NCBI GenBank assembly: GCA_047495785.1
Contig: JBLDXI010000040.1
Coordinates: 248,001-312,000 of the forward strand
DNA: 64,000 bases
Source of the DNA: Lepidodermella squamata
Taxonomy: Eukaryota > Gastrotricha
Direction of reading: 5' to 3'
The translations under genes and the position numbers were made by a program. Shown in pieces: positions 1 to 11,183 of the stretch (its first letter is position 1; the number at the start of each line of letters is the position of its first letter). Below the pieces are notes generated by a model. That model saw only the letters and a program-made list of their open reading frames with translations, was not told where the DNA came from and made no database searches.

Positions 1-743
1 ATTTAATGACCCGGTTAGACGAGGTTGGACTCGGTACCGATAAATTGAACGTTATTCTGTGCGCTGATCACGGCATGACCAAAGTCGTTGAACGGCTCAA
101 TCTCGAAGACTACATCAGCGTTTCAACTTACATCGAACGGGTAAATTTTAGAAAAAAATTGAAAAATTTCAAAAAAACTTCGAAAATTCTTAGATTCCGT
201 CCTATGGTGCTGTGATGAATATTGAACCCAAGGCAGGACAATTGGACTATGTCTACAAAACTTTGTCAGCCGCGGCTAAATCGACGGGCAAATTTTCAGT
301 TTATACCAAAGCTACGATGCCGTCTGATTTCCACTATTCGAGCAATGACCGCATTATGGAGGTCATTATTGTCTGCAATCTCGGATTTTTCATGGGACCG
401 GTAAGCAAAAATCAATCAAGCATAAAATAAATTTTTTATGAAATTACCAAATTAATTTCGAATTTTTCTGATTTTTTTAATTTTAATTTTTGGAAATAAT
501 TTTATAATTTTTTTTTAGAAAAAATCATCGGGTGGTAATACGGCTACGCATGGTTACTTGCCATCTGAGCGTCACATGCAGCCTCTGTTCATGGCCCGAG
601 GCCCAGCTTTCAAAACCGGTGGCTACAAATCGACGCGGTCTTTCAAAACAAAGGACATTTACGCCATGATTGCCCACATTGTCGGCATCAGCCCGCCGCC
701 AAATAATTCTACTCTGGCCGATGTCGCTAATTTATTCGCTTGA
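1..743 (+). CDS. Ectonucleotide pyrophosphatase/phosphodiesterase (ENPP family), 3' part
   Basis: The 5' end lies outside the window. Three exons are read: up to 140, 194-400 and 519-743 (stop TGA), with introns of 53 and 118 bp (GT...TTAG) keeping one frame. The first exon carries the ADHGMT motif; DHGM is the metal-binding signature of the ENPP/alkaline-phosphatase superfamily (Asp and His bind one of the two zinc ions). The last exon has THGY, MQPLFMARGPAF and a C-terminal DIYAMIAHIVGISPPPNNST block, which match the conserved end of ENPP catalytic domains. These enzymes hydrolyse nucleotide or phospholipid phosphodiesters outside the cell or in vesicles. No C-terminal membrane segment follows, so this looks like a secreted or N-anchored type. 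An AATAAA sits at 828-833. The subfamily cannot be decided from the C-terminal third. Confidence 0.9.
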
Positions 744-1133
744 TCGATTTCTGAGAAAATCGAAAATCCTGGTGCTATTTTAAATTATCGATATTTTATA
801 ATTGATTATTCGATTTTACAACGGTGGAATAAACATCAATATTTGCGTGTCTGGTTTTTTTATACGCTATTCCGGGTGATCGGAAAAATCATTTTTTGCG
901 CGCTCATTAATATATTAAGGTGCGCGTTAGAGCGTGACATCTTTTTCTTTCTCACCTCGGTGGTTTATAGCAACGCAAAAAACACAAAGGAAACAATCCA
1001 TTCTTTGATCGATTTTTTTCATGTATTTCTCGCCACCTTAAAACTGAACACCGCAGCAGTTGAGTGCATTTCCCCACGCTTCGATCATTTTCTTAGGAAA
1101 TTTAATTTTTTCCACTATAGAAAATTCGTCATC

Positions 1134-3355
1134 ATGGCATCTGTTGAGGAGAATCAGGCCGAAGATGATACGTATTTTATGAGGTCGAATAGCAGTAATA
1201 CCATGCTGCTACAACCCGGTGCGCAGCCACTCAAGCGTGACCCGAGTTTTTGTGGCTACGTCGAGGATATCCGCAATGCGAATGTTCTAGAAGAGCCGGA
1301 CCAGTCGGCGTTCTACCTCGATGAAAATGTTGACCATGAAGATCCGACGCTGGTCTCGCCTAGTTCAATTAGGCAGCAAGATTTAAAGATGGTTCGCGAT
1401 TGCGAGGCGATTCCGACCAACTTGAAGGAAGAAATTTGCAGCACGCTGCAAGGTTTGAGCAAAAAAATTCAGAAAAGAATTTGTTACGAACTTCCAAAAA
1501 TTAAAAAAAAATAAAGTCACAAAAAGGGTTCGAAAATGTTCGAAAGCAATAAAAAAATTTTTTTGAGCTTGGGATTATTCATGAATTTTTCCGAATTTTT
1601 ATGAATTTCATTTTGAATTTTAAAGTTTTTTTAGAATTCGACGCGATAGATATAGGAAAAAATTCTTAAATTTTTTAAAAAATTACTCCTTTCCAAATTT
1701 TGAATTAATGGAATATTTTCTCAATTTCAGAAAGGGGAATAAAAGCGGATGATCTGGTCGCGAAATCGGAGGAAGATGTCGACTTCCTATTTCCTGATCC
1801 AACTATTCGAAAGGCGGTCGGAGACTTTCGAGGTCTGGAAATTTGGAAACGAGACAAGGTGAGTGAAAAAAATCCAATCTGCAAATATTAACTTAATATA
1901 TAATAAATCAGAAAAAATTAATTAATTTAATACAATTTTTCAACTAAATAATTTTTATAAAATTCCTCAAAATTGAGGTTATGCTTCCCAAAACAATTAA
2001 AATATAATCGAATTTTTTCTCAATTTTTTTCCGTTTTTTTTCAAAGCTACCTACTGAAGCTTTAAGGCTGATAAATGCGTCAAAAGTTGGCAATCTCGAT
2101 GTAGTCAAAGAGATAACTTCAAAATCCGGCATTCCACCAACAGGCCGACACCTGTTGATCGACTGCCGCGATGCTCAATCGCACGACCGAACGCCGCTGA
2201 TGCACGCCGCTCGGCATGGCCACCTTGCTGTAGTCGGCTATTTGGTAAAGGCCCAAAGCGCCGACTACCACCTACGCGATGCTCACAAACTGCAATCGAT
2301 GCCGATTCATTTCGCGGCGCAGGGCGGCTTTGTCGATATTGTGCGGTTCCTTGTTGGCTTGGATTCTGACTTGGTCGAGGCGAAAAATCGATATGGCGAT
2401 ACGCCGCTCAACATGGCCGCTGTCTATGGAAAAATATCTGTTATCGAATGCCTAGGTAACGATAATCGAAAAATATTAGCTGTATATTTGAATATTCTCG
2501 AAAATAACATGTTGTCCGAAACTAGGTCAAATTCTGGAATAATTCGGAATTTTGGAAAATTGTGAAAAAACACTCGAAAATGCGAAATGTGAAGATGTCC
2601 TAAATTAGGTCAAAATTCAATGTGTCCAGAAGTAGGTCAAATTTCTTTGCATGGAACGATTTTAAGCTAAATTCCTTGAATTTCCAAAAATTTTCGAAAT
2701 TAGGTCGTATTGAAGGAGTTTAAATTTGTCCAGCTTTGGGTCAAATTTATTCAAATTTATTCGTTTGATTTTTTCCCTGTTTTATAAAGTTAATGAGAAG
2801 CGGGCCAATTTGGAAAATCGAGGTCAATACGGCATGACCCCACTGCTGTGCGCTGCTGAGAAAGGTCACGCCCACGTCATTAAATTCCTGGTTGAAAAAG
2901 GCGCCGATATCTGCGCCAAGGACGAGAAGCACGCCGATATGGGCGTGCATTGGGCAGCTCGATTCGGCCACTTGGACGCCGTTTCTTTCTTCATCGAAAG
3001 CAAACCCAGCCTTATCGAGGCAATCAACGGCCTGGGCCGAACCCCGTTACATCAAGCCGCGTTGGGGGGTCATTTGACCGTGGTGAAGTATCTGGTTAAG
3101 AAGGGCGCGAATTTGAGTGCGATGAGTAATGCTGATGACTTGATTTCGAACCCAATCCACCTGGCTGCCTATTTCGGCCATGTTGATGTTGTGGCCTACC
3201 TGCTGGACATGAAGCCTGAATTGGTGGAGGTTGAAAATCGAGATGAGAAAACGGCGTATTTGTTAGCTCGAGAGGAGAGGCGGACTGCTATACTCGACTT
3301 GTTGGAGAGTCGAGGAGCGAAGAAGATGTCGAGGCGTACAAGCATCATCGCTTGA
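1134..3355 (+). CDS. Ankyrin-repeat protein (473 aa, four exons)
   Basis: Exons 1134-1452, 1731-1858, 2047-2455 and 2790-3355 join in frame to 473 residues. The first ATG of the clearly coding stretch (MASVEENQ) was chosen; the open frame runs further upstream but is low-complexity. About 160 N-terminal residues have no recognised fold. They are followed by roughly 8-9 ankyrin repeats with canonical cores such as DRTPLMHAARHGH, MTPLLCAAEKGH and RTPLHQAALGGH. There is no signal peptide or membrane segment, so it is probably a cytosolic protein-interaction scaffold. The last ~110 codons plus 3' UTR are duplicated as a broken copy at 21.1-22.3 kb. The last intron (2456-2789) is the longest and contains AGGTCA-like repeats. 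Partners and function are unknown. It resembles the ankyrin gene at 45.4-46.5 kb in general layout only. Confidence 0.85.
2524..2743 (+). repeat. Cluster of AGGTCA-type motifs in an intron
   Basis: Within the last intron of the ankyrin gene, AGGTCA occurs at 2524, 2607 and 2634, with variants AGGTCG at 2702 and GGGTCA at 2738, usually followed by AAATT. This is either a decayed short repeat or a group of direct nuclear-receptor half-site-like sequences. Spacing is irregular. Confidence 0.4.
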
Positions 3356-3506
3356 TGGCCTCAAATATTGTTATTAATAACCGAAATACACTTGATCAAC
3401 ATATTGAGGCTTGGTGATATATGTTATCCATAAAATAAAAACAGTTGAGAAATTTAGTATTTTGATTCAGAATAGCCAAGATGCAAAGCCTAAAAATATA
3501 GCTGCA

Positions 3507-3610
3507 ATGAATTCTGATAACGACCGAACCGACAGCATAGATTGGAGAGCCGTTGGAGTCGAAACACGTCGGTGCCTTGCAAGAAAACTGATCTCAGTCA
3601 ATATTTCTAA
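3507..3610 (-). pseudogene. Remnant of trypsin-like protease gene
   Basis: Read on the minus strand this stretch encodes NGSPIYAVGSVVIRIHC. That matches the region around the former active-site serine in the local protease family (compare SPGSPVYADSAVIGI in the gene at 22.8-23.6 kb). The + strand sequence aligns with 23021-23115 for about 100 bases. It lies just downstream of the ankyrin gene, in the same relative place and orientation as the complete protease copy next to the broken ankyrin copy at 22 kb. Nothing else of the protease remains here. Confidence 0.65.
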
Positions 3611-4262
3611 TTCTTCCGAGAGACGGAATTACGGCGTAACGGCGCGTTACAGCGCTGCGTTACGGCGCTGCGCCTGTTCAAAGAAACGCGGTAGACTAGG
3701 GACACCGGCGCGGCGCGATCATCGGGGCGGACGTTCAGTAGTGCCCGAAGGCAATCGTTCTGAAGGACATCAGGGCGCCTGGGTTGCCGCTTGGGTGCAG
3801 TGCAGAAAACGATGTTGCCATACGTTGACATGGTTCCAACGAGGCTTAGACACGCGGTTCGGCGCCACCTGCGAGAAAGGCCAGGGGCTCGACAGGCACT
3901 GCGAATGTGCGACAAATTGCGAGTGCAACGAGTGATCACGCGGTCCATGTGGGCCTTCCAGGTCAACTTAGCATCGAGATGGACACCGAGAACCGAGAAT
4001 GCGCATGACTGGTACTTGCGGGATTGCCGAGCCATTGAGAGTGAGTCGGGCATCTGCGCCACGCGAATGGCATCACTTCACTCTTGGAGGCATTGAACCT
4101 TTGCCGCCACTCGTGGGCCCACGTTGCTATCCGGTCGATCTCATTTTGGGTAGCACGCTCAGCTTCCGGAAAGTCCACCTCTTCACCGACAACTGTTAGG
4201 TCATCAGCATAGGCAGCGATATATTAGGCGCGTTCAGCAGATCTAAAGTGTAGACGAGCCTT
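3611..4262 (-). mobile_element. Non-LTR retrotransposon reverse transcriptase fragment (degenerate)
   Basis: On the minus strand, pieces in different frames match the reverse transcriptase at 14.2-15.9 kb. They include the segment after the catalytic YADD (EAERATQNEIDRIATWA, FNASKSEVMP), the LGVHLDAKLTWK block and the C-terminal RNLSHIRSACRAPGLSRRWR block. Frames shift at least twice, so it is dead. The clade resembles Jockey/CR1-type elements by motif order, which is an inference. Confidence 0.8.
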
Positions 4263-4263
4263 G

Positions 4264-4293
4264 CATGAGACGTACTATAGGACACCGCGGCTT
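4264..4293 (+). repeat. Dispersed repeat copy 1
   Basis: A short sequence starting catgagacgtactatag and ending gcggctt recurs at four places in the window (also 7804-7833 minus, 24478-24507 plus, 26120-26153 minus). Here only this core is recognisable, directly abutting the dead reverse transcriptase fragment. Confidence 0.6.
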
Positions 4294-6660
4294 CTAAGCT
4301 CGCGTTACATCGCCCCCTCAAGGCCGCAGACTGTGCATATCGGGATGTGCATACGAAATAAATTTCAGTCCACTAACTTCGGAAATCGATAATTATTTAA
4401 AATTGAAATTAAATTTAAATAAATGTGAATTCTTGATAACGCTAATTTGTTCTTTTCCGGCTTCCGTTACCTACGTAAACCCTACAGTAGAACTACGGTA
4501 AAGCACTACGGTACGGTAGTTTTCCGATTAAAACTTACTTCTCTTGAAAACTAGAAATTTAATTTTCGAAAAACTGTCTTGTTTGGTAACTAAAATTCTA
4601 AAAGCTAACGTTCAAAAAACTAACGCGTGAAAACCACTCATGGAACACTTTCGAAAACTAGCGTTTCCAAAATTGTGCATGATAGCTTTTTCGAAAAACT
4701 AGCGTTTTACTAGCTGCAACATGTGGCAGTTATTGATTGCGCAACAATAGTTACCAATGTTACCAATGTTACCAAGTTGCCAATGCTGCAAACTTAGCCA
4801 AAGTAACAAAAGGCCTAAAACGCGAATATGTCGCACCAAACACCGTTTGATAAAAGTCATAAGAGCAGGGAAATCGATATAGATTCTGAAAGCCCTGGTT
4901 TCAGGCTATATTAGGAACCAAACAAATTTCGTTTCCCATGATGACGTAACACATATTACGTCACGTCAAAATAACACCTCAAGGGCTACCCAAAAAGGTG
5001 TTTGAGAGCAACTTTTGTGACTTAATTGCGATCAGAGTGTGACAGCTCGGCTGACGTCGTTTTGCAAGTGTGTAGAGGTTATGTCAACAGAGATTTCCTG
5101 AAATTTTTGACAGGTTCTGATTCACAGATGTTGCGTATTCGTCAAATATCAAAACAATGTCAAAAGTCATCTGTCGGTGACAAAATTGGGCTCCGTTGTA
5201 GCCAGGTCATAGAATTCGAGAGATATAGGCTCCAGATATTTTTCTGAAATCCCCAGTAATCATAGCTATTTATTTTGACAGCCTAAGGCTATGTAAGAGT
5301 CTTCTGGATAGCCGAAATCAGTGTCACCGACAGATAATTTCACCGTTTTTTTCACCGTTACCGACAGAGAAAAATCATTGATTTTCATTTTTTATGGGTT
5401 TTAGTGCAGTTTAGCAGGGCTAAGTTCACCAAATCTTTCACCCAGTGACTAAGGAGTAGTAATATAGTGATAAATCCAATTTATGAGTGCTAATTCGGCT
5501 CTTTCCCCATTTTCTCATTTTCACCAAAATGATGCCCATCGCAGCCCTTTTCGCATCAAGTCTATGGGAGTTCTAGCATCGGGAGCGCCATTTTTTTTGT
5601 CTCAAATTGATTCTTTTGATGACATTGATACTAATATAACGTCAAAAAGCGATGCAATCCATTCCCAGCGACTCATAATAGTCTCATTCGCTTCATAAGC
5701 TGAAAAGTGCCACCCAGAGAGTTGGTATGTTAATGATAAAATGATGATTTTTCCCTCATATTTCACCCGGCATGCCCAATCATGATCGCAAATAGTTAGT
5801 TTTCGTTCAGCTACCAAGAAAAACAATAAAACAACTCATACAAGGCTTCAGACACTATTTATAGTTTTTGACCATCAAAAGCTGGTTTACAAGCATCCTG
5901 TGTAGTATGGTAGTTTTGAAGGCCTGATTTGAAGACAATTGCGTTATAACGATATCGTTATAGATTTTTTTTCTTCTCCTTATACTCCCATCTATTCATT
6001 CTCTAGTTATCAGTTGCTCATTATTGATATAAATGGTGAAAAAATCCATTTGAAAAAACCCATTTTAAATATCTGTCGGTGACATTTGACGCTCTCTGTC
6101 TGTGACACAGTTTTTTGACCTCTATGGCCTAATTATGAATAAAGTCTTCAATTTGTTTCTATTAATTTGTTCCTTGGACCTGTGCGGAAGTTTTAGAATC
6201 AATAAAGCTGCTTTCTGACCAGTTTCTGATTAGGAAAATTAGTTACAAAAAAATGCCAAAAACAGCAAAAACATTTTTTCTCCGTCGGTGACGGACCTAT
6301 TTTCGACCCACCCAGCAATGACCGTTAACCCGAACGGGTCGCGAATATGCTCAAAACATAGCTCCCGGTGGCATACATAGCTGGTAAAAAGCGCTTGAGA
6401 ACATCTATCACTACTGCCTTCCCACACTGACTGATGTGCGGAAAAAAAGTTATGACTCTCTATCGGTGACTCGTGTTTTAGGCCAAAAGTTAACAACCAA
6501 AAAAATTCATACATAAGCGCAAAAAATGACCAATTGTATATGACAGCCAATGGCTCTGTGGAAAGAGTGCCTGTCTTCGTAAGAGATGGTGATTAAGGAT
6601 TGAGGGTTCAAAGCTCATCGCCAACCATCATTTTTTTCATTATCCCACTACGGTACCGTA
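4294..6660. other. Intergenic stretch with repeated TGTCGGTGAC motif
   Basis: No gene is recognised. The 10-mer TGTCGGTGAC or its complement, with variants, occurs near 5172, 5333 (complement), 5357 (complement, GTTACCGACA), 6074, 6282 and 6461. Two copies are followed by an AT-rich run. At about 6552-6614 there is an A-box-like TGGCTCTGTGG and a B-box-like GGTTCAAAGCTC, reminiscent of a decayed tRNA-derived sequence, but the stems do not pair convincingly. Confidence 0.4.
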
Positions 6661-6679
6661 GCTTTACCGTACTCGAGAA

Positions 6680-7095
6680 ACAGTCGATGAGCAGAGCTAA
6701 AGAGGCCGGTATCCACCGTGTCTATTTGCCGGGTAACCTCGAGATTGACGACTCTTCGATCGAATGGGCCGCGGGATTTATCACGCGCCTGCTGTGCCTC
6801 AAGCCCAGCCCTGGGGTGCACAGTCAGCATGTCGCCTTGTGATCGTGGGGTAAAGCAACGCAGCCCAATAGTGATGTTTTACGAATCCTAAAGTATTGCC
6901 TTAGCGAACTTCAAGCTGACCTCGTTAACTGCAAGTCGCTTCATCCGCTCATCCCAAAAATTCGAGCAAAATTCACCGATATTCGCGACCAAACCATCAT
7001 TTTTCCTGTCTTACAGCGAGCTCAATTTATGGTGGCACGTAGAACGGTGCGTCATTTTAGAGATAAATGCGGCGGCCTTCCGAGCCAGCCTTAAA
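6680..7095 (+). pseudogene. Possible P-element-like transposase C-terminal remnant
   Basis: A plus-strand frame encodes IEWAAGFITRLLCLKP, similar to MAGFITRRLGL in the P-element-like transposase C-terminus at 19.1 kb. After a stop, a second stretch (about 6871-7095) reads as LIPKIRAKFTDI and ARRTVRHFRDKCGGLP, which looks protein-like but is not recognised. It is probably a transposase tail, though the resemblance is short. Confidence 0.3.
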
Positions 7096-9900
7096 AAAAT
7101 CGGTAAAGATTAGTTTCGAATTTCAATTCTACCTCTCGTCTTCGATTCAATGTTTGTCCGCTATTCTGCTGCAATATTGATATTTACTGTGATTATCTTG
7201 ACAATTTATGTATGTAGTCATATTACAAGCCTTCATATGTTGTTGATCTGCTAAATCCTTCACGGCGACGCTTCCTCAAATAGCGATGTTGCTGTACTTA
7301 TAATGGCTAGAGGCTAGAGATAATTTTTATATTCAATTACTTGCGATCATAGCACGCGTTTCAGCTAGAAAACTGTTTTTTTTTCGAACTGGCGAAACAG
7401 GGGGTAGCCATTTCAGTCTTTTTTTCGCGCATTATAAGTCATTTGTAATCGCATTTTTTCCGCAATTTTCACCACCATGGCAGCTAAAACTATCGTAGTG
7501 ACCCTAGCCGACGGAACGAAAGCTAGTATCCCTCTCGGAGGCAATCCCTGTCGATAATCAGCCGCTACGTTCCCTTACGCCTGAGCCGCAAATATCAACG
7601 GTCCAACCGAATTAAAGTCGTCCGGCAGCTGAGAATTCTTTACAGCAAAAGATCGGCGTGACGTTGTGTAAAGATGTGTTGATCTCGTTGATCTTAAGCA
7701 AAAAAGAGGCTTAAGATGATTGCAAAAATGTAATGAGATGATTCATTGGGCGAGTTGGACTTTGGACCTCATTAAAAATATCACGCTTTTTCTGATTTTC
7801 TGCAAGCCGCGGCGTCCTATAGTACGTCTCATGTTCGGAACAAGCTCTATGCTCGATCCATAAAATGTTTGCAAAAAATATCTTTTTATGAATGGTTTTA
7901 CGCATTTGTTGGAAACGCGTGCTACGATACGGCCTTCATAAAAATAATAAAAGCCACAAATTATATAGACGCACGATCAAGTAGCAAGGCGGAGTCATGG
8001 ATACGAGCCAACTGACCAATCAGCGTGCGGATTTTTTTCAGCTTACAACCTCAAACACAATGTAATTACTGTGAGAGAGCGGAGCTGCTAATAAATGGGC
8101 TGAGATTATTATCGGAGATAAATGCTAAAATGTTGCAATATTTTGCTTATTGATTTGTTTTAATTTAGAAACTCTCCTTCAAGCCACCTAAGGTCGAGAC
8201 GTGGGGAGTTGGGAGGGGACAGTAGCCCCTTCGCTACGACGGTTATGCAACAGGCCGAGACGGAGCCACTGATTTCTCTTCGCTCCAGTCAAAGCCAGCT
8301 TCTGCTCAGAGACAACGACGGTCCCTTTGCGAAGCAGGATTGCCCACCCGCCATGCACGTTGCCAAGCAAGGCTTCAGCAAGGTCCTGTGCCTTATCACA
8401 GCGGAAGGTATCCTACCCTTTCAAAGAGATGAAGGAAGTAAGAGGGTAACAGAAGGAATCATTAAGAAGAAGTGCAACCGGATGAAATGGATCTTAAACA
8501 CAGTAAAACTCAAACTGGAGAGCCGGGGCAGACGAAAGGCGCTGGCGTCGTGAAAAAAACTGACCAGAATCAACATTGCCAATTGTTACAAGGGAAAACG
8601 TTTCGTCAATATGCAAAAAGATCCATGCCGAAATGATTCATCAATAGTTTTTAGTTTTTGCTTTCTTTGTCGTGTGACCATTTTTCACTTGTCAAGTTGT
8701 CTATGAGAAGTATGGCCAAATCACCACAACTGTCGAGTGATTTCGGGTGGATACTTCACCTCAATTTATCTGAAAAACCGGACCATCCATTTTCTTGCAT
8801 TTCCGTTTCAAATCCAACTATGTCTAACAGAATAAAAATTACTTACTGGCGCTTTCTTACCGTCCCCCCTCCCTTATCTTCTTATCTTTGTTTTATGCCA
8901 CGTAACAACAAACGTGCAACAATTAATAAATATTATTATTCCACCCCCGAATCGTATAACATATATTTATTTATTCATATTCTCTCCCAACACACCAAAC
9001 AAACCAACACGTCGGCACAGTTTGTCGATAATTTGATTGCTATTGTCCATTCCGAGGTCGATAGTCAAGTTTTGTTTGATCCAATCAGAATGTCAACGAA
9101 CTGGCTCACTAATTGCACCTTTTCAGGCAATTCACACCAGCTCTCGACTGCACGATCTCGAAGAATATATCGTGCGAATGTTTCAAAATGCCAGCATCTG
9201 CTCAGATTTCAAACGAATTTCATGAAAGTTCGGGTACTTTGAACCACGGGGAATCGTTAGGTTTCAAATTCGTCTCGATTCGAACAACAGTACCAGCTGC
9301 TTAACATCCCGAAACTTCTGCGCAGAATAACATCCGGCAAGCAATGTACTATTCAGCCATTTCCTCGGCGATAACGTAAGTGTGCCTAATTCGTTACAAA
9401 AATGATCTTTCTGCGCCATTTCTGCCATTGCGCGCACATTTCGATTGCTAGAGGTGACGCGCTATCGGATGAGCCACCCACGTGACTCTGCCACTTGGGG
9501 TTACGCAACAGTGGGTGCACAAAGTTGGCTGAGTTGCACGGGACATGATGTTAAAGGATTACTTTCAAATATCGCGTCGGTTTTTATGCCAAAGAATAAT
9601 TCGGACGATTCGCGAGGAAAAAATTAATGGGAAAAAGTTTTACGCGCACCCTAGATTTTGCGCACCGAAACTTGAGAGGCGCGTAAAACCTTCTCGCATC
9701 AATTTTTTCACTCGAGAACACCATGTTCAATCGATAGGGAATTGTCTGACCTTCATTTTGGTATAAAAACCGCCCAAATTATAATATTTGAGTCACACAT
9801 GTGACCAACCTTTTAACATTAGCGCGCGCGGCCCTGAAATTTACAATATTTTCGATTTGGCGTTCGCGTCCAAGTCCACTTTTACCCTCTGAATTCGCAA
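7096..9900. other. Intergenic, no convincing gene
   Basis: Contains a copy of the dispersed repeat (7690-7840). A short ATG ORF at 7477-7557 has a good start context (caccATGg) but ends after 26 codons. A 114-codon ORF at 8209-8553 has no recognised motif and its codons look non-coding. Nothing else is supported. Confidence 0.4.
7690..7840 (-). repeat. Dispersed repeat copy 2 (about 150 bp)
   Basis: The reverse complement matches 24470-24600 along most of its length, including the catgagacgtactatag core at 7804-7833, a following gcagaaaatca and a tccaaagtccaa segment. This copy and the one at 24.5 kb define a longer unit than the cores at 4.26 and 26.1 kb. Confidence 0.65.
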
Positions 9901-10469
9901 TCATTGTTCGCGTCCCGCACGGAACTAAGCGGGTCCGGAATTGAGCAATTATTTCAGCGTATTTCAGCTGCTGAAATCAGTTCCAGCACATTTCAGCTTA
10001 TTTCATGCCGGTCAGGGGTGCAGGAAAGGGAAACGAAAGGGAACGGAAGTGCTAGTACAGGTGAGAAGACAAAGGGCAACTTAATCACAGAGGATGAAGA
10101 GAAGAGCTTGAACAGGAACGATGAGCAGCGTTTGACTGTACCAAGTCAGTCGGACAGAAACAGGACAGAGGATTGCCGGAAGACGAAGAATACAAGGAAG
10201 AAAGGGTAAAGGGTAGACTAGGTCACAAAGACAGGGAGCGGGCCCGACGACAGGCGGTCATGGAGGACAACGACTGGCGACTTCATCGTCGTGGGCGGAG
10301 GTAAGCGGACGCCTTCGATCTGTTCGCGAAGTGGCAGGACATGAGGACATGTCTGCAGGCATTCTCAGCGAAGCAGACTTGAACTTGGGAGAAGAGAGAA
10401 GAGCTCGGAAAGGATAAGCAGGCGAGGTACGAGGTCGGCTTGCTCAGTGCGCGAAGTACGGAGGGGAAT

Positions 10470-10491
10470 GGGGGGGGGGGGGGGGGGGGGG
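10470..10491 (+). repeat. Poly-G tract (22 G)
   Basis: An uninterrupted run of 22 guanines, the only one in the window, separates two dissimilar sequences: plus-strand A/G-rich sequence on the left and reverse transcriptase remnant on the right. It could be genuine or mark a weak assembly join. Confidence 0.8.
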
Positions 10492-10589
10492 TATCGTACC
10501 CCAGACAATAAAAAGGTTCGCCAGATAAAAGTGGAAAACCCTCAGAAAAACCACAGAGAGGAACCTTTGGTCATAAAATAACGGCCCGA

Positions 10590-10760
10590 ATATACCCCCT
10601 AGTTCGAGGATCCTGCGCACTGGGCGTGCTAGACTGAGTCAAAAGCCGTTTTCACGTCAAGGCCCACAACGACCAACTTGAGCTTGTCAGCACGGCACTG
10701 ATACGCCCGATGGGGGATTTGGACTGGAATGTTCATGACCTCTTCAATGCACTTATTTTG
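10590..10760 (-). mobile_element. Non-LTR reverse transcriptase fragment
   Basis: On the minus strand the sequence reads KLVVVGLDVKTAFDSV followed by a stop. This is the conserved RT block with the first catalytic Asp (compare VIVVGLDVQAAYDSVW in the element at 15.3 kb). Upstream residues QCRADKLKL fit the same family. Only about 50 codons remain. Confidence 0.7.
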
Positions 10761-10994
10761 TTGTAAGTACACTCTCAAGGGGGATTGCGTATTCAATCGA
10801 CCCCTTGAGAGTTCAGCGTTCCGCCACTTTCAAGGTAATATATATATGAACGAAAAAATATCTATCGCTGGCGCGAAGCGCGGCGGATTATTCTGCAAAC
10901 TGTAACGAATTAGGAAGCGTAACCAATTGGGCACTTTTACCTCAATCCAAAATCATATTCATCATGCAGCTCGTTCCGCATGATTGAAGCGTAC

Positions 10995-11081
10995 GAGTAT
11001 TATTGCTTATCGATCTCACGAAGTGAGAAAAACCGCAAGAGTATTATTTCTTATCGATCTCACGAAGTGAGAAAAACCGCA
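10995..11081 (+). repeat. Two tandem copies of a 44-bp unit
   Basis: Units 10995-11038 and 11039-11081 differ at a few positions. Each includes a small hairpin ctcacgaagtgag. It lies just left of the hAT-type element. Confidence 0.8.
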
Positions 11082-11183
11082 TAACTTGCATAATATTGAA
11101 GGGCGGTGATATGTTGTTATGCATAACAAATATTGAGATAGACTCGGGCTGTTTATTTTGATTAACATCCAGGTAATTATAAT

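Noticed and set aside
6552-6614. tRNA gene suggested by A-box and B-box-like sequences
   Set aside because: The acceptor and T stems do not pair; at best a decayed tRNA-derived fragment.
8209-8553. 114-codon plus-strand ORF
   Set aside because: No start context, motif, repeat or splice support; composition resembles non-coding sequence and the opposite strand is equally open.
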